Origin: Polyangiaceae bacterium
Lineage (GTDB): Bacteria; Myxococcota_A; Polyangia; Polyangiales; Polyangiaceae
Length of the DNA: 64,000 nt
NCBI GenBank assembly: GCA_016712345.1
Contig: JADJRH010000001.1
Coordinates: forward strand, 2,976,001 to 3,040,000
Reading direction: 5' to 3'
Shown: positions 9,565 through 17,832 of the stretch, in pieces
Layout of the letters: the number at the start of each line of letters is the position of its first letter
How positions within the stretch are numbered: the first letter of the stretch is position 1
The notes under the pieces: model-generated
What the model saw: the letters and a program-made list of their open reading frames with translations, nothing else
Database searches by the model: none
Told to the model about the DNA's origin: nothing
Translations under genes and position numbers: made by a program

Positions 9565-10680
9565 ATGACCCACCCGGCTGAAACCGATCTCGCCATCTTG
9601 GAAAACGTGCCGCTCGGTTCGCGCACAACGCTCCACGTGGGGGGCCCCGCGCGTTTTTATGCCGAGCCGCGCGCTGTTTCAGCCGTTCAATATGGGCTCC
9701 TTTGGGCCCGTGAACGTGGCATCCCGATCATGGTGCTCGGCGGCGGATCCAACCTTCTAATCGCCGATCGAGGCGTGTCCGCGCTCGTCCTCCGGCTGCG
9801 CATCACGGGGATTGATGTGTACACATCGCCGAACGCTGTTCACGTCACGGCCGGCGCCGGTGAGCGATGGGAGCCGTTTGTTGCGCACGCCACGTCCGAG
9901 GGTTGGGCCGGTGTTGAATGTCTCTCGGGCATTCCCGGTGACGTGGGCGCCACTCCCATTCAAAACGTCGGCGCGTACGGGCAGGAAGTGGCCGACACAA
10001 TTGAAAGCGTTTCAGCGGTCGATCGCGAAACGGGAGAAGTTGTGGAGCTTTCGGCCGAAAAATGCGCGTTTTCTTATCGGGACAGCGCATTCAAAGGTGT
10101 ACTCAAAGACCGTCACATTCTCACGCACGTTCGCTTTCGGCTCACGCCCAACGGTGCACCCAAGATTGTGTACACAGAATTGGCAAAAGCGCTTGCCGAC
10201 AACAAGGCGCCGTCCATTGCCGATGTTCGCAACACGGTCTTGGCGCTGAGGCGATCCAAGTCCATGGTGTACGATCCGGCCGACCCCAACCACTGTAGCG
10301 CCGGGTCGTTTTTCACCAATCCGATCGTGAATGACACAACGCTCGCTGAGGTTGAAAAAGTGGCCGGTCCAATGCTCGGCGCGGGCCAAAAATTCCCGAA
10401 ATACCCCGCGGGAGAAGGGCGAACGAAGCTCGCGGCTGCGTGGCTCATTGAGCACGCGGGGTTCACCAAAGGCACGAGTGACGGCGCCGTCGGACTATCC
10501 ACAAATCACGCGCTTGCGATCATCAATCGCGGCGGAGCCACGGCCTCCCAGATCGTCGCCTTCGCGATTCGAATTAAACGCGCGGTGTACAACACGTTTG
10601 GTGTGAGCCTCGCTGTGGAGCCCATGCTCGTCGGCTTCGACGCGGACGAAATAGCCGAGCTTGCGGCCCCGATCTTGTAG
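9565..10680 (+). CDS. murB: UDP-N-acetylenolpyruvoylglucosamine reductase
   Basis: MurB reduces UDP-GlcNAc-enolpyruvate to UDP-MurNAc with FAD and NADPH, an early cytoplasmic step of peptidoglycan synthesis. FAD-binding motifs are visible as LHVGGPARFY and VLGGGSNLLIADRG near the N-terminus, then GIPGDVGATPIQNVGAYGQE. YRDSAFK carries the tyrosine typical of E. coli-type (type I) MurB. The catalytic Ser lies in SAGSFFTNP and the C-terminal catalytic Glu in LAVEPMLVGF. The length of 371 residues is slightly above the usual 340. It lies 15 nt downstream of the transglutaminase-like pair, so cotranscription is likely and suggests a cell-envelope role for that pair. Confidence 0.93.
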   Translation: MTHPAETDLAILENVPLGSRTTLHVGGPARFYAEPRAVSAVQYGLLWARERGIPIMVLGGGSNLLIADRGVSALVLRLRITGIDVYTSPNAVHVTAGAGERWEPFVAHATSEGWAGVECLSGIPGDVGATPIQNVGAYGQEVADTIESVSAVDRETGEVVELSAEKCAFSYRDSAFKGVLKDRHILTHVRFRLTPNGAPKIVYTELAKALADNKAPSIADVRNTVLALRRSKSMVYDPADPNHCSAGSFFTNPIVNDTTLAEVEKVAGPMLGAGQKFPKYPAGEGRTKLAAAWLIEHAGFTKGTSDGAVGLSTNHALAIINRGGATASQIVAFAIRIKRAVYNTFGVSLAVEPMLVGFDADEIAELAAPIL

Positions 10681-10777
10681 TGTGTACACACTTCGGATGG
10701 CGTACACACCACTCGGTGCTCTTTTTTGGGGCCGCTTCGAAGCCCTTGTTCACCGAGGCAGCCTCTTGGCGGCGGGG

Positions 10778-11677
10778 CTACTCGCGGCCCGCGTTGGGCG
10801 TTTGCCCCTGCACGTAATAATAACGGCCAACCTTGAGTACACATTCTTTCCCCAAGGCTTTCGAAAGGTCCGGCCACGTGTCGCACGTGGACTTGGCCAT
10901 GTTCGCCACCGCGGTTTGAACCTTTTCCACATCCGCGGAAATGGTCTTCCAGTCGGCGACCGCCATTCCGTCCTCTTCTTTGGGCGGCGCAAGAACGAAC
11001 GCATCTGCCGTCGATCGCAGCGCTTTCATTTCGTTTTCAACAGCGAGCCCGTCGGCATCCACTTCGCCGATCCGTTTCACCAGCGGATCGAGCTTTCCCG
11101 ACGCGAGCGACTGCGCGAGCAAAATGCGCTCGGTGTACGCTTTGTCGATACAACCCATATACGGGTAGCTGCGCATCGTTCCGTCGTCGCGAAGGCCGGT
11201 TTTCAGGTCGACCCAAAACCGTTCTTCTTCAAGACGACAAGCCACCTCCACGTTGCGGTTCCACTCGGCCTGCTCCTTCATGAGCGCCTTGAACTTTGTT
11301 TCGTCCTTTTTCTTGAGCGGCAAGAGCACCGCATCGAGGTCCGCAATCATCTTCTTTCGAAGACACTCAAGCGCCTTTGCTGCCGCTTCTTTTTGCTCCA
11401 CGTTCGTGTCTTTTGCTTCAATCGGGCACTTTTTTTCGAGGTCGGCTCGAAGCGCTGTGTACCCTTTCGGGGGCTTTCGATCGGCCTTGGGTTTGGCCGT
11501 GGGCTTGGCTGTGGGTGTCGCTGTGGCCGACGCGCTGCTCTTCGCCGAAGCCGTTGCCGCGGCGGTGGCCGACGACGTTGCGCTGAGTCCCGAAGCCGTA
11601 GCCTGGTCTCCGCCTGAACAACCGGCGAGCGACAAGAGCGCGATGGGGAACACTGCAAACAAGGGAGATTTGTTCAT
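10778..11677 (-). CDS. Lipoprotein with LprI/DUF1311-like region
   Basis: This 299-residue lipoprotein begins MNKSPLFAVFPIALLSLAGC with a textbook LAGC lipobox. An Ala/Ser/Thr/Lys-rich linker (about residues 25-75) separates the anchor from the globular part. The globular part has the pattern seen in LprI/DUF1311 proteins: a conserved Cys (KKCPIEA), Gln-x-Trp (EQAEWNRNVEVACRLEEERF), then GTMRSYPYMGCIDKAYTERI with a paired Cys. That family includes a mycobacterial lysozyme inhibitor, but its role here is unknown. It is convergent with murB (98 nt apart) and lies about 120 nt from gloA on the same strand. Confidence 0.6.
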   Translation of the reverse strand: MNKSPLFAVFPIALLSLAGCSGGDQATASGLSATSSATAAATASAKSSASATATPTAKPTAKPKADRKPPKGYTALRADLEKKCPIEAKDTNVEQKEAAAKALECLRKKMIADLDAVLLPLKKKDETKFKALMKEQAEWNRNVEVACRLEEERFWVDLKTGLRDDGTMRSYPYMGCIDKAYTERILLAQSLASGKLDPLVKRIGEVDADGLAVENEMKALRSTADAFVLAPPKEEDGMAVADWKTISADVEKVQTAVANMAKSTCDTWPDLSKALGKECVLKVGRYYYVQGQTPNAGRE

Positions 11678-11794
11678 TGTCGTTTCACCGGAGAAAACGC
11701 CGAACGCGCCGGGACCGTTCCAAGCCGTGATTAAGCGGCGCGTTTTTGGTGGGCTTCGAAAAATCCGAGTCGATATCGACGGGGCGCAAACCAG

Positions 11795-12190
11795 CTACCG
11801 CGAACGGCTGCCTTCTTCAATGAGTTCAACCTTGTAGCCGTCGGGATCAACCACGAAAGCGATCACGGTTGTGCCGTGTTTCATCGGCCCCGGTTCCCGC
11901 GTGATGGTGCCGCCCGCGGCGCGAATGCGATCGCACACTTCGTAGATGTTGTGTACACCGAGCGCAATGTGACCGTAGCCGGTGCCGATCTCGTATTTTT
12001 CAACGCCCCAGTTGTGCGTCAGCTCGATCTCGGCCTGCTCGGGGTTCCTACCGTACCCGAGGAACGCGAGCGTAAACTTTCCGTCGGGATAGTCTTTGCG
12101 CGAGATCAGGCTCATTCCGAGCACGTTTGTATAAAACGCAATGGAGCGATCAAGATCGCCCACGCGAAGCATCGTGTGAAGAATGCGCAT
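11795..12190 (-). CDS. gloA: Lactoylglutathione lyase (glyoxalase I)
   Basis: GloA isomerises the hemithioacetal of methylglyoxal and glutathione to S-lactoylglutathione, a cytoplasmic detoxification step. With the ATG at 12188-12190 the protein is 131 residues and starts MRILHTMLRVGDLDRSIAFY. All four metal ligands known from the E. coli nickel enzyme fall at the same residue numbers: His5, Glu56 (in AEIELTHN), His74 (in GYGHIALGV) and Glu122 (in GYKVELIEE). This exact numbering supports the chosen start over a longer in-frame extension. No clear Shine-Dalgarno is visible. Confidence 0.93.
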   Translation of the reverse strand: MRILHTMLRVGDLDRSIAFYTNVLGMSLISRKDYPDGKFTLAFLGYGRNPEQAEIELTHNWGVEKYEIGTGYGHIALGVHNIYEVCDRIRAAGGTITREPGPMKHGTTVIAFVVDPDGYKVELIEEGSRSR

Positions 12191-12307
12191 GCCGCGGCAT
12201 AGCGACGTGACGTTTGCGAGGCAACCCCGCCCGCTCGCGCGCAGGGCGAAGCCCGAGCACGACGCTTGGGCGGGGCGCGCGAGCATGAGAGCGCGGGGGT
12301 GGGCACG

Positions 12308-13129
12308 TTACTTTGCGCGGGATTTTTTGGAGCCGCCGCCGCGCGAAACGCGTTTGCCTTTGGCGTCGAGCGTTCCAGGGTCGGCGCAGCAGCGAAAGCC
12401 GGTTTCGTAAAAGGCGAACGTGGCTTCATGAGCGTCGTTTGTGCCGCGGCAACCTGTCCACGGTTTGGCCCAAAATCCGCCCATGAGAGCGCCGGGGTGT
12501 TTGCGGGTTTTACGTGACGCGACCCACTCTTCAACGTTGCCCATCATGTCGAACACGCCGAACGGCGAGACGCACGTGAGAAACTTTCCGCTCGTTGTGC
12601 CTTGCCAGAGGCGCTCGACTTCGGCCTTCACAACGTCCTTGTCGGGGTCGTTGAGTTTTTTTGCGTCAAACGGGGTCCACAGTTTGTCGCTGTTGCAGAG
12701 TTTGCGATCGACCGACCAGCCGTACGCGAGGGGGCGCTTGTCCCAACCTTCACAGGCGGTTTCCCACTCTTCTTCAGAGCAGAGCCTGCGGTTGCGTTTT
12801 TCGCACCAACTTTTGGCGTCGTGAAAGCTCTTCATCACGTAGGGCTTGGAGCCTTTTTTGTTGGGAGCTTCATACTGATCGACGCACACATTGATGTTTT
12901 TTGATTCACCCTCTTCGGCAGAAAAGCCTGGAAAATAAGCGTAACAGTGAGGGTCTTTTTTGTCGGTGCCCGGCAGGCAGTAGTGCTGCATCACGTCGAA
13001 GTGCGTGCCCGTCACGAGGCGCATGTCGTTGGGACACAACTCGGACGGACCGGGGTCGAGCGACGGCGCTACCGGCACCGAAAGAAGCACCGATGCGAAG
13101 GTGAAAAGGCCCGCGAGCGCCTCGATCAT
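12308..13129 (-). CDS. Sulfatase-modifying-factor (FGE-sulfatase) fold protein, non-canonical active site
   Basis: This exported protein of about 273 residues has an N-terminal hydrophobic segment (MIEALAGLFTFASVLLSVPV). The FGE-sulfatase fold is visible in VCVDQYEAPN, AKSWCEKRNRRLCSEEEWETA and CVSPFGVFDMMGNVEEWVAS, ending in TGFRCCADPGT. In true formylglycine-generating enzymes two Cys flank the site (GGSYxCHxSYC); here GGFWAKPWTGC keeps only the second, so oxidase activity is doubtful. The ATG at 13127-13129 is chosen because it overlaps the upstream TGA (ATGA at 13126-13129). It is therefore coupled to the membrane tail of the kinase gene. Likely role: a sensor or scaffold domain, not a sulfatase activator (inference). 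The C-terminus is basic and Gly/Ser/Lys-rich. Confidence 0.75.
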   Translation of the reverse strand: MIEALAGLFTFASVLLSVPVAPSLDPGPSELCPNDMRLVTGTHFDVMQHYCLPGTDKKDPHCYAYFPGFSAEEGESKNINVCVDQYEAPNKKGSKPYVMKSFHDAKSWCEKRNRRLCSEEEWETACEGWDKRPLAYGWSVDRKLCNSDKLWTPFDAKKLNDPDKDVVKAEVERLWQGTTSGKFLTCVSPFGVFDMMGNVEEWVASRKTRKHPGALMGGFWAKPWTGCRGTNDAHEATFAFYETGFRCCADPGTLDAKGKRVSRGGGSKKSRAK

Positions 13130-13572
13130 GACAACAGGGCGCGCGTGGAAACGTTGTGTACACTCACGAAGTGTGTACACGTGGCCGGGGCGGTGTGGGC
13201 GAGGGCGCGCGTGGAAACGTTGTGTACACTCACGAAGTGAGTACACTCGTTCGGGGTGGCGCGGTTGGGCAATTGCCCCCCTTTGATCATGTACGTTTTG
13301 GCAACGTACGCTGCGATCGCTCCACCCAAAACGAACGCGACCAAAATGAGAACCACCACCATGACAGGTGAAAGCCCCTTTGCGGCGGCCTGCGGTTCGG
13401 GCGCGCTTTCAGCCTGTTTTCGCAAGTCCCAGCCGGTGCTTCGCGTTTCTTCCGTTCTGGATTTTTCAGGTTCTTTGGCAGGAGGCGGTGCGCTCTTGAG
13501 GGCTTTGCGATCCACAGGCGGATCGTCGCTGCGCATTGTCGCTCCGAGAGCGAGGTCTTCGGTGGGGGGCAT
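13126..13572 (-). CDS. Membrane-anchored C-terminal segment of the upstream kinase, in a different frame
   Basis: This reading starts MPPTEDLALGATMRSDDPPV and has a Pro/Glu/Lys-rich linker, one strong transmembrane helix (SPVMVVVLILVAFVLGGAIA) and a short tail with a 22-residue duplication (CTHFVSVHNVSTRA twice). It directly follows the kinase reading frame, shifted by one base at a run of six G (13564-13569; six C on the coding strand). Removing one C would fuse it in frame to the kinase after IRPAGVHAP. Kinase-linker-single-TM is the usual build of bacterial receptor kinases, so I read this as the missing half of the kinase gene. An independent small membrane protein cannot be excluded. Confidence 0.6.
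   Translation of the reverse strand: MPPTEDLALGATMRSDDPPVDRKALKSAPPPAKEPEKSRTEETRSTGWDLRKQAESAPEPQAAAKGLSPVMVVVLILVAFVLGGAIAAYVAKTYMIKGGQLPNRATPNECTHFVSVHNVSTRALAHTAPATCTHFVSVHNVSTRALLS
13141..13250. repeat. Direct repeat, period 66 bp, carrying GTGTACAC palindromes
   Basis: A segment of about 36 bp starting GCGCGTGGAAACGTTGTGTA at 13141 recurs at 13207. Each copy carries GTGTACACTCACGAAGTG followed by another GTGTACAC or GAGTACAC. The period is a multiple of three and duplicates 22 residues in the kinase-tail frame, immediately before the sulfatase-factor start. Confidence 0.8.
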
Positions 13573-15220
13573 GTACACCCGCGGGCCGAATGACGCTGCG
13601 CGACTCCACATCGCGAATGGGCCGATCTGACAGCTCGGGCATGCGAATGGTCGCTTGGAGATCGCTCGATGAATCACTCTCAATGCGCGGATCGGGAAGT
13701 TTCATCCCCTTGAGGGGCGAAACCTCCATGAACTCCGTGCCGCCGAGGCTCTTTTTTATGCCCGTTGCCGGCCCAAACTGGCCGCCTTGAGCGAGGTCGC
13801 CAACTTCAAGATCCGACTCACTCAGAGCGATGGTTGCGTTGAGTTGGCTCGGCGCCTGCGATGCGCGCGTGGGCACCTGCGATGCGCGTGTGATGGTGTC
13901 CACCGGGGGCGGCGTTGCGCTTTGGCCCAGGCGTTGAGCTTGTCGCGACGCTTCACTGAGTGAAGGCATTGTCGATCCGGCGCGCTGCACGGTGGCGATG
14001 GGCGCGCCCGTCACACTCCCGATGGCAGACTTGGGTGTGGGCTCGGCGCCGCTCGCCGGCCTTGGCGTGTTGGCACCCGTGATCGTGGGCTGCGCGCGAC
14101 TCGGCGTGATTTGATCAAACACCGATCGGCCGCTCGACGTTGGCGCGATCGACATCGGCGCTTCACCCGAGCGTTTGCGCGCTTCGTCGATGGCCTCTTC
14201 AAGTTCTTTAAACGTTTGAGCGTTGCCCTTTGCAAACTCACCCGAGCGCGCTCGACGAAACCATTCAATTTGGGCCTGCGAGCACTTGAGAACAAACTCG
14301 CGAAGCACCTCAACGTCGGTCTTGGTGAAGTTCTGTTCTTTGCGCCACGCAATAAGCCGGTCGCGAATTTCGGCGGCGCTCGCCCATCGATCCGAAGCTT
14401 TTTTGGCGAGGCATTTGTCGATGATCTCGCCCCACACAGAGCTGATCCCGGGCCGCAATTGGTTGATGTCCGGGTGCGGTTTGAGCGCGGCGGCCATGAT
14501 CACGTCGAAAGCGCTCTTTTCAATCCATGGGCGGCGGCCGGCGAGAAACTCAAAAATCATGACGCCGAACGAGAAAATGTCGGCGCGAAGATCGATGTTT
14601 TTGCTGCCCTTGGCCTGCTCGGGAGCCATGTAAGCAGGCTTGCCTTTCATGGTGCCGGTGCGCGTGTGAGTGATGCGCTCTTCGGCTTTGGCAATGCCAA
14701 AATCCACGATTTTCACGAGGCCGTCGAACGACACGAGAACGTTGCCGGGCGTGAGATCGCGATGAACGAGGCCGAGGACTTTGCCGTCGGTCCCTTGCAG
14801 GCCGTGCGCTTCGATCAAGCCTTCGCAGATTTGCGTGGCGATGCACGAAACAACCTGTTCGGAAAATATCTCTCTTTTAACGCGTGCTTCTTTAAGCAAA
14901 CGCGACAGCGGCACACCTTCAATGAGTTCGACAGCGAGGAACATGCCGCGGTCGTCGGTGCCGTGCGCGACAACGCCCATCACGTGCGGGCTCTTCATTG
15001 CCGCGGTGAGCCACGCTTCATCGAGGAACATGTCGACGAATGTGGGATCGTTCGCAATGCTCGAATGAAGGCGTTTAATCGCCAACGTTTCACCGGCAAG
15101 GCGCCCCGATTCAACCCTCGCCATTTCAACGGACCCCATCCCGCCGCTGGCGATCTCCGCGAGAGTCGTCAGCTTCATCGTTTCTGCCGGGGGTAACGGC
15201 ACGCGCGCCATCGCACGCAT
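13466..15220 (-). CDS. Hanks-type Ser/Thr protein kinase (probably frameshifted near its C-terminus)
   Basis: This is a eukaryote-like Ser/Thr kinase with the domain at about residues 16-290. The Gly-rich loop is SGGMGSVEMA, the ATP-binding Lys is K49 (LAIKRL), the catalytic loop is HRDLTPGN (153-160), DFG is at 173-175 and MAPEQ at about 198. A long Ser/Thr/Pro/Ala-rich region follows, with repeated short motifs such as ATIALSES and ATIRMPEL that could be phospho-sites for FHA partners. The last 37 residues (after about VIRPAG) are basic, low-complexity and unlike the rest; the natural continuation is in the next frame (13126-13572). It diverges from lon. An ATG at 15178 is an alternative start. 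Confidence 0.85.
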   Translation of the reverse strand: MRAMARVPLPPAETMKLTTLAEIASGGMGSVEMARVESGRLAGETLAIKRLHSSIANDPTFVDMFLDEAWLTAAMKSPHVMGVVAHGTDDRGMFLAVELIEGVPLSRLLKEARVKREIFSEQVVSCIATQICEGLIEAHGLQGTDGKVLGLVHRDLTPGNVLVSFDGLVKIVDFGIAKAEERITHTRTGTMKGKPAYMAPEQAKGSKNIDLRADIFSFGVMIFEFLAGRRPWIEKSAFDVIMAAALKPHPDINQLRPGISSVWGEIIDKCLAKKASDRWASAAEIRDRLIAWRKEQNFTKTDVEVLREFVLKCSQAQIEWFRRARSGEFAKGNAQTFKELEEAIDEARKRSGEAPMSIAPTSSGRSVFDQITPSRAQPTITGANTPRPASGAEPTPKSAIGSVTGAPIATVQRAGSTMPSLSEASRQAQRLGQSATPPPVDTITRASQVPTRASQAPSQLNATIALSESDLEVGDLAQGGQFGPATGIKKSLGGTEFMEVSPLKGMKLPDPRIESDSSSDLQATIRMPELSDRPIRDVESRSVIRPAGVHAPHRRPRSRSDNAQRRSACGSQSPQERTASCQRT

Positions 15221-15384
15221 GCTACTCGCGGACCACTGCCTTTCCCAAGCTTCGCTTGCCTACCCCCTAAAATCTCGCTTTCCGGCCGGCCTCCCTCACT
15301 TTCGCAGTGAGACAGGTTGCTTTCTCCCCGCGGTGCGTCCAAAAACGGTTTTGATCCTCTCCAAACCCGAGGAAAGAATCTCCC

Positions 15385-17829
15385 ATGTCCGAGAAGAAAA
15401 CCCCACAGGCCGCACCCGAAGAAGTCGCCTTCGGCGACGAGTTGCCGGTGCTCCCCATCCGCAATGCGGTGCTGTTTCCCGGCGCTGTGGCGCCGTTTGA
15501 TGTTGGCCGCGAAAAATCGGTGGCTCTCGTCGAGGACATCGACAATCTCCCCGGCCCCGTGATCGCGATCTTTGCTCAACGCGATCCTTCCACCGACGAT
15601 CCCGGTCAAGAAGACCTTTATCCGGTGGGCTGCGCCGCACGTGTACTCAAGGCGCTCAAACATTCATCGGGCAACTACTCGCTCGTGTTGCAAGGCCTCA
15701 CGCGCATCAAGCTCGACTCTGTGACGGGCAATTCGCCCTATCTCAAAGCCAAGATCAAACGGCTTGATGAGCCCACCACAGAAGATGTTGAAGCCGAAGC
15801 GCTCGCCATGAGCCTCCGCGACATCGCCAAACAGGTAATTCAGCTCATGCCTGAATTGCCGCGTGAAGCCGGCTCGCTCATCGACTCCATTCAAGCGCCG
15901 GGCTCCCTCGCCGACTTGGTGGCGGCCAACCTCGACGCGCCGGTTGAAGAAAAGGCGCAGCTCATTGAAACGTTCGACACCAAAGAGCGCATTCGCAAAG
16001 TGCTGCGCCTTCTCACGCGCCAGCTTGAAATCCTCAAAATGCGCGAGCGCATCAACTCGCAAATCAAAGAGGAAATGGGCAAAAACCAGCGCGAATACGT
16101 GCTGCGTCAACAGCTCAAAGCCATCAAAGAAGAACTCGGCGAAGACGACGGCGACCAAGGCGATCTCGACGGATTTGAAGATCGCATTGCCAAAGCCAAC
16201 CTCCCGACTGAAGCCGAACAGGTTGCCAAAAAGCAACTCAAGCGCCTTCGAACAATGCAGGTCGGCTCGGCAGAATACACCGTTGTCCGCACATACCTCG
16301 ATTGGATTTTGGACATCCCGTGGACCCAATCGACCACTGACAATCTCGACATCGCGGCGGTGCGCAAAGTGCTCGACGAGGACCACTACGGCCTCGAAAA
16401 AGTCAAAAAGCGCATTTTGGAATACCTCGCCGTTCGCAAGCTCAAGCAAGACAAAAAGGGCCCGATATTGTGCCTTCTCGGGCCGCCCGGCGTTGGAAAA
16501 ACCTCGCTCGGTCGATCGATCGCTCGCGCGCTCGGTCGCAAGTTCCACCGCATCTCACTCGGTGGTGTACACGACGAAGCCGCCATTCGCGGTCACCGTC
16601 GAACGTACGTCGGCGCTCTCCCCGGCCAGGTCATTCAAGGGATGAAAAAGGCCGGCACGGTAAACCCCGTGTTCATGCTCGATGAGGTCGACAAAATCGG
16701 CCACGACTTCCGCGGTGACCCATCTGCGGCGCTCCTTGAAGTGCTCGATCCCGAACAAAACAACACGTTCGCCGATCACTACCTCGAGATCCCGTACGAC
16801 CTCTCGCACGTGATGTTCGTCGCGACGGCGAACATCGCGGACCCGATCCCACCGCCCCTCAAGGACCGCATGGAGATCCTGGAGATCCCTGGGTACACAA
16901 GGCGTGAAAAGCTCGCGATCGCGAAGCAACATCTGCTCCCCAAGCAGCTCAGCGAACACGGTCTCACCACCGAGCAGCTTGAAGTGACCGATGGAGCGAT
17001 CGAACAGATCATCGACCACTACACGCGTGAAGCCGGCGTTCGCTCGCTCGAACGTCAGATCGCGAGCGTCATCCGCGGCGTTGCTGTGAAAGTGGCCGAG
17101 GGTGACACCGCCAAACGCAAAGTCGACAACGAAGACGACATTCACGAGTTTTTGGGCGCGCCCAAATACATCAGTGAAGTGGCCGAGCGCACGAGCGAAA
17201 CGGGCGTTGCCACCGGCCTCGCGTGGACAAGCGTCGGCGGTGAAATTCTCTTCATTGAAGTCACGCGCATGTTCGGCGCCGGCAAGCTCCAGCTCACCGG
17301 TCAGCTCGGCGACGTAATGAAAGAAAGCGCGCAGGCCGCTCTCAGCTTTGTGCGCTCCAACGCCGCTCGTTTTGGAGTCCAAAAAGACTTCATGGAAAAG
17401 AGCGATCTGCACATTCACATCCCCGCCGGCGCCATGCCCAAAGACGGCCCGTCTGCGGGTGTCACCATGTTCACCGCGCTCGTGTCGCTCTTGAGCGGCA
17501 TCAAAGTGCGCCACGACGTGGCGATGACAGGCGAGATCTCGCTCCGCGGCCGCGTGCTTCCCATCGGCGGCCTCAAAGAAAAAGTGCTCGCCGCTCACCG
17601 CGCCGGCATCAAACGCATCATCGCGCCCGAACGAAATCGCGCCGACCTCGAAGAAGTTCCCAAAGAGGTCATTGACGAACTGCAATTCTTCTTCGTCAAC
17701 CGCATGGACCAAGTTCTCGAAGCCGCGCTCGAACACATGCCCGAGCCGCTGCCCCCCGAGGCTGAAACCAAGCCTGAAGAAAAGAAAGACGAGAAGAAGG
17801 AAGAAGCGCCCGCCGCCCCCGCCAACTGA
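15385..17829 (+). CDS. lon: ATP-dependent protease La
   Basis: Lon is a cytoplasmic AAA+ serine protease that degrades misfolded and regulatory proteins. The 814-residue protein has the LON substrate-binding domain (LPVLPIRNAVLFPGAVAPF), the Walker A GPPGVGKT at about 367-374, Walker B FMLDEVDKIG, and the protease domain with the catalytic Ser in KDGPSAG (about 689) and Lys in GLKEKVLAAHRAG (about 733). The C-terminus is an unusual Glu/Lys/Ala/Pro-rich tail. The ATG at 15385 follows GAGGAAAG. Three bases separate its stop from the M50 protease gene, so the two are probably cotranscribed. Myxobacteria commonly carry two Lon proteins (LonV and LonD); which one this is cannot be told here. Confidence 0.95.
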   Translation: MSEKKTPQAAPEEVAFGDELPVLPIRNAVLFPGAVAPFDVGREKSVALVEDIDNLPGPVIAIFAQRDPSTDDPGQEDLYPVGCAARVLKALKHSSGNYSLVLQGLTRIKLDSVTGNSPYLKAKIKRLDEPTTEDVEAEALAMSLRDIAKQVIQLMPELPREAGSLIDSIQAPGSLADLVAANLDAPVEEKAQLIETFDTKERIRKVLRLLTRQLEILKMRERINSQIKEEMGKNQREYVLRQQLKAIKEELGEDDGDQGDLDGFEDRIAKANLPTEAEQVAKKQLKRLRTMQVGSAEYTVVRTYLDWILDIPWTQSTTDNLDIAAVRKVLDEDHYGLEKVKKRILEYLAVRKLKQDKKGPILCLLGPPGVGKTSLGRSIARALGRKFHRISLGGVHDEAAIRGHRRTYVGALPGQVIQGMKKAGTVNPVFMLDEVDKIGHDFRGDPSAALLEVLDPEQNNTFADHYLEIPYDLSHVMFVATANIADPIPPPLKDRMEILEIPGYTRREKLAIAKQHLLPKQLSEHGLTTEQLEVTDGAIEQIIDHYTREAGVRSLERQIASVIRGVAVKVAEGDTAKRKVDNEDDIHEFLGAPKYISEVAERTSETGVATGLAWTSVGGEILFIEVTRMFGAGKLQLTGQLGDVMKESAQAALSFVRSNAARFGVQKDFMEKSDLHIHIPAGAMPKDGPSAGVTMFTALVSLLSGIKVRHDVAMTGEISLRGRVLPIGGLKEKVLAAHRAGIKRIIAPERNRADLEEVPKEVIDELQFFFVNRMDQVLEAALEHMPEPLPPEAETKPEEKKDEKKEEAPAAPAN

Positions 17830-17832
17830 GCC

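Noticed and set aside
10661..11617. A plus-strand reading of 318 codons opposite the LprI-like lipoprotein gene
   Set aside because: The minus-strand reading has a signal peptide, lipobox and family pattern. The plus-strand product is Arg/Cys/Phe-rich and typical of a shadow in GC-rich DNA.
12191..12286. A longer gloA with a 32-residue N-terminal extension
   Set aside because: The extension is unlike the family, and the shorter start places all four metal ligands at the E. coli residue numbers.
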